Both the position numbers and the translations under genes were made by a program. 6,567 nucleotides of DNA, taken from positions 1-6,567 of the forward strand of contig JADGBD010000112.1 in the NCBI GenBank assembly GCA_015231665.1, in the 5' to 3' direction. Source of the DNA: Gammaproteobacteria bacterium. Lineage in GTDB: Bacteria > Pseudomonadota > Gammaproteobacteria > Chromatiales > Chromatiaceae. Every line of letters starts with the position of its first letter. The stretch's first letter is position 1. Below, piece by piece: positions 1-4,881 of the stretch. A model generated the notes under the pieces. The model ran no database searches. It was not told the origin of the DNA and saw nothing but the letters and a program-made list of their open reading frames with translations.

Positions 1-94
1 CAAGCAGCTCGCTGGTAGGCCAGCGGACACCAGACGCATCCTGGAGGAGAATCTGTGTCTTTGAAATAAGGTCAACGACCTTGACTGTGGGCAT
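1..94 (-). CDS. Probable head-tail adaptor (connector) protein, N-terminal fragment
   Basis: Only the first 31 residues are in the window; the gene runs off the left edge. It starts MPTVKVVDLI and continues through ILLQDASGVRW to PTSELL. A short N-terminal helix followed by a '(L)LQD-x-S-x-V-R-W-x-x-x-E-L' motif is, from memory, typical of small phage adaptor proteins of the DUF6682 type, which sit two or three genes after the capsid gene and are thought to bridge portal and tail. The start codon shares one base with the stop of the upstream gene (TAATG, shared base 94), and a GGGAG ribosome site lies nine bases upstream inside that gene, so the two are probably translationally coupled. The family call rests on a short stretch plus position. 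Any other head-completion protein remains possible. Confidence 0.6.
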   Translation of the reverse strand, partial: MPTVKVVDLISKTQILLQDASGVRWPTSELL

Positions 95-396
95 TAGATC
101 AAGCTCCCGCTCTCATCGCAGGGCAGCAGGTCGGTCCGGCGTAGCAACAATGGCGTTGCCTTGAACACCCGGCCGTTGGTGGGATTTTTCAGCCATTCCG
201 GCTGGCCTGTTGGCGCTGCTGGCTCCGCTTTGTTTGACAGGCCTAGTCCTGCCAGCTTGCTTACCTGATCGCGCAGATTCTCCAGGCTTTTGCGCTTATC
301 CACGTCTGCGCCGTATTGCTGCTTGGCAAACAGCTCCAGTTCGTCCTTGTCCATTTCCTCGATGGGAATCAGCGCCAATTCATCGAAATCACGCAT
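94..396 (-). CDS. Small phage protein of unknown function between decoration and adaptor genes (100 aa)
   Basis: I do not recognise a named family. The protein has three visible parts. Residues about 1-50 are an acidic, then mixed-charge helical segment (DKDELELFAKQQYGADVDKR, then a helix containing LENLRDQVSKL) that looks like a small helical HeH/SAP-like fold. Residues 51-66 are an Ala/Pro-rich linker. Residues 67-94 form a compact tail (EWLKNPTNGRVFKATPLLLR, then RTDLLPCD) of the kind seen in phage proteins near the head genes. The first ATG, at 396, is preferred over a TTG at 402 because AGGAG (403-407) lies six bases before the ATG but directly abuts the TTG. A terminator-like hairpin precedes it, and its stop overlaps the next start by one base. 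Position suggests a virion or head-completion role, but this is inference only. Confidence 0.75.
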   Translation of the reverse strand: MRDFDELALIPIEEMDKDELELFAKQQYGADVDKRKSLENLRDQVSKLAGLGLSNKAEPAAPTGQPEWLKNPTNGRVFKATPLLLRRTDLLPCDESGSLI

Positions 397-402
397 GGTC
401 AA

Positions 403-407
403 CTCCT
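403..407 (-). promoter_or_regulatory. Ribosome binding site deciding the start of the 100-aa protein
   Basis: Minus-strand AGGAG followed by the spacer TTGACC and ATG at 396. The spacer itself contains an in-frame TTG (402) that would have no spacing at all, so ATG is the credible start. The site sits immediately after the U-run of the hairpin at 408-441. Confidence 0.75.
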
Positions 408-441
408 AAAAAGGCCCCGCCAAACCGAAGCATGGCGGGGC
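408..441 (-). terminator. Intrinsic terminator-like hairpin between decoration and 100-aa genes
   Basis: Read on the minus strand: an 8-bp perfect GC stem (GCCCCGCC pairing with GGCGGGGC, 434-441 with 414-421), a 12-base loop, then C and five T (408-412). This is the layout of a rho-independent terminator for leftward transcription, though the loop is long and the U-run short. The U-run runs straight into the ribosome site of the next gene. In a late operon it may reduce rather than stop read-through, lowering expression of downstream genes relative to capsid and decoration proteins. Confidence 0.6.
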
Positions 442-448
442 AGGGTCG

Positions 449-463
449 TCACTCACTCACTCA
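449..463 (-). repeat. TGAG tetranucleotide repeat giving stop codons in all three frames
   Basis: On the minus strand the decoration gene ends in TGAGTGAGTGAGTGA. TGA occurs at 461-463, 457-459, 453-455 and 449-451. The four-base step places stops in all three reading frames immediately after the gene. The first TGA is the natural stop. The hairpin at 408-441 follows eight bases later. Confidence 0.7.
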
Positions 464-874
464 GAAATCCACGATCAGCGCGGAAACCTTCAGCTTCAGC
501 CCGGTCAGGCCGCCTGCGGTATCTGCAATCACATCGATCTGGTCGGCTGCGGCGTAGTATTTGCCGCCGGTAGAGGCGCCGGTCAGTACGGCATAGGCGC
601 CATTGGCGACGCCGTTGGCTAGGGTGTTGCCAGTGGTAGTGGTCAGCCAGCCGTCCGGGTCCGTGCCGTCACCAATCGAGAAGTTGCGTGCAGCGCCTTC
701 TACGGTCAGCACTTCCCAGAACACATACAGAACCCGGCACTTGGCAGGAATGTTGAGAACGCCGGCCGTTTCGGTTTGCGCCAGGTTGTTTTCAGATGCG
801 TCAAAGACCTGAGTCAAGACGCGCGGATTGCCAAGAGTCGCAGACCCGTTGGCAGAGGCATCGATAGTAGCCAT
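461..874 (-). CDS. Probable capsid decoration (head stabilising) protein, 137 aa
   Basis: This gene lies directly after the major capsid gene, where tailed phages commonly encode a cement or decoration protein that binds the outside of the expanded shell. The sequence fits a small beta-rich virion protein. It has a Gly/Ala/Thr-rich composition, an N-terminal extended arm (about 1-30), and alternating hydrophobic strands such as KCRVLYVFWEVLTV (45-58) and GLKLKVSALIVDF (125-137). A conserved-looking IGDGTDPDGWL loop lies at 67-77, with a KYYAAADQIDVIAD strand at 105-118. There is no signal peptide or membrane segment. The ATG at 874 has AGGAG (884-888) nine bases upstream. A terminator-like hairpin separates it from the capsid gene. 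The order and fold type support the call, but I cannot assign a named family. A head-fibre or other minor capsid protein is the main alternative. Confidence 0.55.
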   Translation of the reverse strand: MATIDASANGSATLGNPRVLTQVFDASENNLAQTETAGVLNIPAKCRVLYVFWEVLTVEGAARNFSIGDGTDPDGWLTTTTGNTLANGVANGAYAVLTGASTGGKYYAAADQIDVIADTAGGLTGLKLKVSALIVDF

Positions 875-894
875 AGAACTATGCTCCTAAATGG

Positions 895-915
895 AAAAGC
901 CCCCATGAAGGGGGC
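895..915 (-). terminator. Intrinsic terminator-like hairpin after the major capsid gene
   Basis: Read on the minus strand: a perfect 6-bp stem GCCCCC/GGGGGC (910-915 with 899-904), a 5-base loop TTCAT, then TTTT (895-898). It lies within the 47-base gap between the capsid stop and the decoration start, six bases before the decoration ribosome site. The short U-run suggests partial termination, which would leave the capsid message in excess over downstream messages. Confidence 0.65.
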
Positions 916-921
916 GAAAAA

Positions 922-1779
922 TCAAGACTTGGTAGCCGGCATGTGGACCAGCGCGTCCGGCACGACCACCTTGTAGCCGTACACCCGCAGGCCGCGGATA
1001 GCCTCGCCAAAGGTGTTTTGCAGGCGGATGTTCTCCGTCTTCACCAGTTGGCTGGCAAAGCTAATGGCGTGCTTGGTTCCGGCAATGCAGTTCCAGGTGG
1101 TGCCATCGGTGGCCAGGTTGTTGGACATATAGAGCGTTGCATTGCCGATGGTTCCCACCTTGCCATTGCGCAGAATGGAGGTGGAGTCGCCAGCAATGGA
1201 CGCATCCTTGAGGTCCGACTTCATGATGTTGCCCAGCACCCAAGGCGGGACGACCACAAAGCGGCCATCAATCGGCACGTTCTTCTCGTCCAGCGCGGTC
1301 ATGGCATCCACGATCCAGCCCAGCACGTTGGTCGCCGTAGCGGCCGTGCTGCTCAGTGCAGTGGTGGCATCCACATAGGTGCTGCCGAGCACATCACGGT
1401 CGATCTTGGTCGCCATTTGCTGCGCCGCATCGGCCGTGGTTTCTTGGACGATATTGATGTCGGCCTGGGCCTTGTCGATGTCATCCATCTTGAAGGCATA
1501 AGAGATGGACTTGTCGATCACCAGCTCCAGCTTGTCATCCTGCAGGTCTTGGTAGCTCAGCTCGCTGTTCACATCGTAGTCATTGACCACAACGGTCGGG
1601 CGCTGGCGGATATAGACCTTAGAGCCCTGGCCCGAGATAGAGCCCTCGTACTTGCGGTTTACAATCTCATCCAGAACAGAGTTCGGATAAAACTTGTCTT
1701 GCATCATGCGATGCCAGATTTCGGGAATGAAGTTCCCATTGGGCAGGTTACTGCCCACGCGTGCTACAGAAGTAGGCAT
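922..1779 (-). CDS. Major capsid protein, HK97 fold (285 aa)
   Basis: This is the shell-forming coat protein. It starts MPTSVARVGSNLPNGNFIPE, with a short N-arm. An early beta segment (about 45-75) contains the motif GSISGQGSKVYIRQRPTVVV. Next come ELVIDKSISYAFKMDDIDKAQ (85-105) and a long 'spine' helix, TTADAAQQMATKIDRDVLG (114-132). These are followed by the A-domain motif LDEKNVPIDGRFVVVPPWVL (163-182) and a C-terminal beta block, AISFASQLVKTENIRLQ (238-254) then RGLRVYGYKVVVPDAL (262-277). The 'DEKNVP-x-x-G-R-F-V-V-V-P-P' stretch is typical of HK97-fold coat proteins used with a separate scaffold. The length is close to the bare fold, with no room for a delta domain of about 100 residues or a large insertion domain. 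AGGAG (1787-1791) sits seven bases before the ATG. The gene follows the scaffold gene by 18 bases, so the two should be co-expressed at high level. Confidence 0.9.
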   Translation of the reverse strand: MPTSVARVGSNLPNGNFIPEIWHRMMQDKFYPNSVLDEIVNRKYEGSISGQGSKVYIRQRPTVVVNDYDVNSELSYQDLQDDKLELVIDKSISYAFKMDDIDKAQADINIVQETTADAAQQMATKIDRDVLGSTYVDATTALSSTAATATNVLGWIVDAMTALDEKNVPIDGRFVVVPPWVLGNIMKSDLKDASIAGDSTSILRNGKVGTIGNATLYMSNNLATDGTTWNCIAGTKHAISFASQLVKTENIRLQNTFGEAIRGLRVYGYKVVVPDALVHMPATKS

Positions 1780-1797
1780 GGTATTGCTCCTGAAAAA

Positions 1798-2754
1798 TTA
1801 AGCGATTTGGCCCTGAGCCATGGCTTTCAGTATCTCGGCCTCGTTCTGGCGCCATTCTTCCGGCGACATGGCCTCGATCTGTGACCTGGTGAATCTTGGG
1901 CCGCTACGGGTTGTTTGCTGTCTTGCCCTTGGCGTGGTCGGCGTGCTGGCCTCGCGGGCCTGCTCCAGGCGGTTGCCTGCGCCTACCAGCTGCTTGTACT
2001 GATCCAGCACCCAAATCACGTCTTGGGCTGTGCCGGTCTCTACCACCTGCCGCACCAGTGGCGGTTGGCGAGAGACCCAGCCTTGAAAGTCATCGGTGCC
2101 GGCCAGGTCAAAGGCGTCCGGGTGCTTGGCGAGAATCGCTTGCTGATGCGCCTCTGCTGCGCTGCGCTGCTGCGTCTCCTGAGTCACGGTCACAGTCTCC
2201 TGCACCTGTTGCTCAATCTGTTTCAGACGGGCCTCCAGTAGCTGGTTCCGCTTCAATAGCGGGTTCACCACCTCTGGCCACTCCTCCTTGGCGCTTTTCA
2301 GGTCGTCATCGTCAATCCCCGAATCCGCCGGCGCCTGAGCGCTCGCCGGGGGAGGCTGGCGTAACCGCTGCACCTCTTGTTGCAGCATCTGAATATCGCC
2401 ACGCAGTTGCGCGTTTTCGCGCTGCAGGGGCTCCATCGCCTTGCGTATCTCGGCAAGCTCCTGGGTGGCGGCGTGCATTCGCGCCTGAGCGTTTCTGATT
2501 CGCTCCTGCGCGTTTTGCAAAGTCAGTCCGTCCAGATCGTCTTCTTGCTCCTGAGCCGAATCGTTTTCACGGGGCTCATTGGCAACTTCCGGCTTGTCCT
2601 TCTCTTGCAGATCAATCACCTCACTATCCGCGTCGTCGCTGCCTGGCTGTTCGCCTGGATTATCGTCCGTCGCATCGGGCTGGTAGATCGACCGCCACAA
2701 GGCCTCGCCATCGGTGTCGTTGGATTCGGGTTGTTCGGATTGTTCCTTTGCCAT
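1798..2754 (-). CDS. Capsid scaffolding protein (318 aa)
   Basis: This is an internal scaffold that guides coat polymerisation and leaves before or during DNA packaging. Residues 1-79 are very acidic and probably disordered. Residues 80-132 form a coiled coil (LQNAQERIRNAQARMHAATQ onward), followed by a Pro/Ala linker (133-145). Residues 165-206 form a second coiled coil. A motif follows at 208-253, beginning LAKHPDAFDLAGTDDFQGW and ending VIWVLDQYK. Residues 271-290 are a basic Thr/Arg/Pro stretch. The end (288-314) is a charged helix-turn-helix-like tail, FTRSQIEAMSPEEWRQNEAE then ILKAMAQ, similar in kind to the P22 scaffold tail that binds coat. Length is near that of P22 scaffold (303 aa). 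I chose ATG 2754 over ATG 2781. The former has AAGAGG five bases upstream, while the latter directly abuts the U-run of a terminator and has no ribosome site. Position just before the capsid gene fits the role. Confidence 0.85.
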   Translation of the reverse strand: MAKEQSEQPESNDTDGEALWRSIYQPDATDDNPGEQPGSDDADSEVIDLQEKDKPEVANEPRENDSAQEQEDDLDGLTLQNAQERIRNAQARMHAATQELAEIRKAMEPLQRENAQLRGDIQMLQQEVQRLRQPPPASAQAPADSGIDDDDLKSAKEEWPEVVNPLLKRNQLLEARLKQIEQQVQETVTVTQETQQRSAAEAHQQAILAKHPDAFDLAGTDDFQGWVSRQPPLVRQVVETGTAQDVIWVLDQYKQLVGAGNRLEQAREASTPTTPRARQQTTRSGPRFTRSQIEAMSPEEWRQNEAEILKAMAQGQIA

Positions 2755-2759
2755 ACACG

Positions 2760-2765
2760 CCTCTT
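2760..2765 (-). promoter_or_regulatory. Ribosome binding site deciding the scaffold start
   Basis: Minus-strand AAGAGG, spacer CGTGT, then ATG at 2754. The alternative in-frame ATG at 2781 would add nine residues (MPRKNQEAC), but it lies directly after a run of seven T that ends the terminator, with no purine-rich site at a usable distance. Confidence 0.7.
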
Positions 2766-2781
2766 GGTTTTTGCGGGGCAT

Positions 2782-2805
2782 AAAAAAACCGGCTCATGCC
2801 GGCTT
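2782..2805 (-). terminator. Intrinsic terminator between the portal/small-gene block and the scaffold gene
   Basis: Read on the minus strand: AAGCCGGC, loop ATGA, GCCGG then seven T (2782-2788). The core stem is 5 perfect GC pairs, extended by a G-U pair and two A-U pairs into the T-run. This is the best-formed terminator in the window. It sits in the 83-base gap after the small gene (stop 2838) and before the scaffold. No clear promoter is visible between it and the scaffold start, so scaffold and capsid expression must rely on read-through, antitermination or a promoter I cannot recognise. Confidence 0.75.
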
Positions 2806-2837
2806 ATGCGAGTCCGCTGGGTTAATCAGATCGGGGC

Positions 2838-3101
2838 CTAGCGGCGAGTCCGACCGTTCAAAATCTCTGTGGCTACCTGCTGCAGGTCGAGCAGTTCGCG
2901 GTACACGTCACAACGTCCGCGCTCGCGCTCTACGCTGGCCTCGTTGGCGTCCAGCTCCAGGTTATCCCTGCATCGGTCCCTGCACCGGGAAAGGTACTCC
3001 GCCAGTGTTCGCCATTCCGGGCGTCTGGCCAGGTGCAAAGCCGCCTGCGCCTCCTGCGGCGAAAGCCTGTTGCTGCTGCTGTAACTGGAGCTGTTCTTCA
3101 T
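2838..3101 (-). CDS. Small helical phage protein overlapping the portal 3' end (87 aa), function unknown
   Basis: After a Ser/Asn-rich start (1-11) the protein is almost entirely predicted helix. Residues 14-39 are SPQEAQAALHLARRPEW followed by RTLAEYLSR, and 48-82 are a charged heptad-like helix (DANEASVERERGRCDVYREL onward). The '(hydrophobic)-R-P-E-W-x-x-L-x-x-Y-L' start and 'E-R-x-R-G-R-x-x-x-Y-R-E-L-L' end resemble small phage proteins often encoded between portal and scaffold, whose role is not known to me. ATG 3101 has AAGG (3111-3114) nine bases upstream; a TTG at 3104 is less likely. A further possible start is TTG 3038, behind an AGGAGG, giving 66 residues. From ATG 3101 the first 140 nt lie within the portal gene in another frame. 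The coding of the second half, which is free of the portal gene, supports a real gene. It contains four cysteines, three of them in 40-63. Confidence 0.7.
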   Translation of the reverse strand: MKNSSSYSSSNRLSPQEAQAALHLARRPEWRTLAEYLSRCRDRCRDNLELDANEASVERERGRCDVYRELLDLQQVATEILNGRTRR

Positions 3102-4881
3102 CAATCAATACCTTGTCCGGCTGAATATCCATGCTCTCGGCGACCGAGCGCAGAATCTTCAAGCGGTCCACAAAATTCAGGTCAATCGGGTTCGCTGTCA
3201 TCTGCGCAAACTGCAACATCCGCTCGGACTGCACCTCTTTCGCAATCAGTGCCGTCGATCCCTGCGCATAAATCTCCATGTCGCCCTTGATCGATTCATC
3301 CTCGTTCCACTGCATGTTCCAGTGGTACAGGCTCTCGATCAGTGGCTGCACCAGGTAGGTATCGATATTGCGCACAATGGACTTGATCGCCACATTAGCC
3401 GCGCCCATCAGCATACTCATGCCGCTGGCCGTCTTATTCAGCCCCTGGCTTGTCTGGCCGTGGGTGTAGCTCGGCATATTGGTTTCTTCATCGGCGAAGC
3501 GCCGGAACATATCAATCACCTCAGCCACGGCGTTCTGCATCGGTTGAGGCTGGAAGAAGCGCACCGCCGGGTAAGCGGGATCTCCGCCATCGCGCAGCCA
3601 GACTTTCCACGGCTTCATGTCGGTCGGGTCTTCACCTGGCGCCAGCAGCGCCATGTTCACCTCGGTCTGAGGGCCTGACGACAGCGCCAGGTTATCCAGC
3701 AGCGTGCGCACACCCTTGTTCATCACGATTTGGCTGTCGCGCATCTGCCGAGCCACGCCAACGCCCCAGAACTGATGAGGCACTTGCTCATAGGGGAAAA
3801 TCCGGTACGGCAGCTGACCGCTCGGCTTTTGTCTGCTCAGCTTGGCCTTGAGCGTGCGGCCGCCGCAGACCCAGATATTCGCCAAGTACAGCGTATCCTC
3901 GTTCTGCACCTCGCAGCCGCAGTCCTTCAGATCGGCGCCGGACAGGTAGCCCCAGTATTCCAGTAGCTCAAACCGCGGCACCAGGTTCTCGTCCACTACC
4001 GTAATGCCAGAGATAACCCGCCGGTCAGTCTCATGCTGCAGTTCCCGGTGATTGCCGTTTGGCGAGCCGCGCAACACATCACCCAGCGCCTCCATATCAA
4101 ACTGTGACTTCTCGGCCATCTCGTTGAGCTTGTGGCGCGGCAGCACATGCCGCTCAAAGATACCTTCGCACTCGTCCACCGTCGTCGCCATCGGGTCCGG
4201 GTACAGATCGAACGCCGACACCGACGACAACACCGGAATCGGCACCTCTTCCGACTTCACATCCCACATGCCGGACCCCTGCGCCCAGCTCTCATCCGAC
4301 CGCACCCCGACCGTAACGCCTTTGATCGCGCCGCTGCCGATAATACAGGCCTCCAGAATCGCCACTTTCATCAGTGACTCATAATCAGCCTCTACCAGCT
4401 GGTCGTGCATTGCCTTCTCCATGGCCTCGGCTTTCGCCGCCGCCTCCTGCGTCGCCACCTTCTCCACATCTTCCGCTGATGGCATCATCCCTGTAGCCTG
4501 GGCCAGCATATAGGCTATGCCCGTTCGCTGCTGTTTACTGAGCCTGGGCTTTGGCGTCGGCTTAATGCCCCAGTGCTTGTCGCTTTGAAACATCAGGTCA
4601 GACAGACGAGCGAATGCCACCTGCACCTTGGTTCGCGTCAAATGCACGTAGACATCAGATAGGTTGTAGCTCTCCTCGGAATCAATCCCGTTATAGGCCC
4701 GCAGGTCTTCAATCCACTCATCTTCCTTGGCGCGCCTAGCCTCTTTCCACTGCTCAAACTGGTGCGTCAGCTTCGCCCCCATCTGGTCCGCCGAAAAGCG
4801 CGCCTTCTCCTCCTGCTGGCGCAGCTCGTCCTCGCTTGGCTCAGGCGGATTACCCAGCACCACCGGCAACAACCCGCTCAT
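2962..4881 (-). CDS. Phage portal protein, P22-like type (639 aa)
   Basis: It forms the ring at one capsid vertex through which terminase pumps DNA. An N-terminal charged helix (15-60) leads into a YNLSDVYVHLTRTKVQVAFARL segment (72-93) and a helical insert (about 114-170). The stem/wing region follows with LEACIIGSGAIKG (176-188) and the loop FDLYPDP (224-230). Conserved-looking blocks are YEQVPHQFWGVGVARQM (364-380), then RDSQIVMNKGVRTLLDNLAL (381-400), and FADEETNMPSYTHGQ (462-476), then LNKTASGMSMLMGAA (481-495) and the helix VAIKSIVRNIDTYLVQPLIE (497-516). These are typical of large podovirus-style portals. P22 portal is 725 aa. The C-terminus has a Gln run (600-605) and a Gly/Pro/Gln tail (609-639). 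ATG 4881 is preferred over TTG 4896, since ATG overlaps the terminase stop as ATGA, implying coupling; the ribosome site is weak. Confidence 0.9.
   Translation of the reverse strand: MSGLLPVVLGNPPEPSEDELRQQEEKARFSADQMGAKLTHQFEQWKEARRAKEDEWIEDLRAYNGIDSEESYNLSDVYVHLTRTKVQVAFARLSDLMFQSDKHWGIKPTPKPRLSKQQRTGIAYMLAQATGMMPSAEDVEKVATQEAAAKAEAMEKAMHDQLVEADYESLMKVAILEACIIGSGAIKGVTVGVRSDESWAQGSGMWDVKSEEVPIPVLSSVSAFDLYPDPMATTVDECEGIFERHVLPRHKLNEMAEKSQFDMEALGDVLRGSPNGNHRELQHETDRRVISGITVVDENLVPRFELLEYWGYLSGADLKDCGCEVQNEDTLYLANIWVCGGRTLKAKLSRQKPSGQLPYRIFPYEQVPHQFWGVGVARQMRDSQIVMNKGVRTLLDNLALSSGPQTEVNMALLAPGEDPTDMKPWKVWLRDGGDPAYPAVRFFQPQPMQNAVAEVIDMFRRFADEETNMPSYTHGQTSQGLNKTASGMSMLMGAANVAIKSIVRNIDTYLVQPLIESLYHWNMQWNEDESIKGDMEIYAQGSTALIAKEVQSERMLQFAQMTANPIDLNFVDRLKILRSVAESMDIQPDKVLIDEEQLQLQQQQQAFAAGGAGGFAPGQTPGMANTGGVPFPVQGPMQG
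4878..4881 (-). other. ATGA stop/start overlap joining terminase and portal genes
   Basis: The minus-strand ATGA contains the portal start ATG (4879-4881) and the terminase stop TGA (4878-4880). With only a weak GGGTGG-like site upstream, re-initiation by the terminating ribosome is the likely way portal is translated. Confidence 0.75.

Noticed and set aside
71..85. GTCAA/TTGAC inverted repeat near the left edge
   Set aside because: Five-base arms inside the coding start of the adaptor gene; expected by chance and without a promoter or operator context.
1061..1243. 60-codon minus-strand frame inside the capsid gene
   Set aside because: Lies wholly within the capsid gene in another frame; His/Trp-rich composition looks like a frame shadow.
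1792..1820. Possible terminator between scaffold and capsid genes (T-run after scaffold stop)
   Set aside because: Only a 4-bp TGGC/GCCA stem is available and it is several bases away from the T-run, so it is too weak to call.
943..1884. 313-codon open frame on the plus strand opposite the capsid gene
   Set aside because: It is antisense to a clear capsid gene, its protein is His/Val/Gly-rich without domain structure, and I see no credible ribosome site. Long antisense frames are common in GC-rich coding DNA.
1896..2498. 200-codon plus-strand open frame opposite the scaffold gene
   Set aside because: Pro/Arg/Ser-rich shadow of the scaffold coding sequence with no recognisable motif.
2781..2839. 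Promoter for the scaffold-capsid block in the gap after the small gene
   Set aside because: I looked for -35/-10 sigma70-like pairs on the minus strand and found none at acceptable spacing; the gap is mostly terminator.
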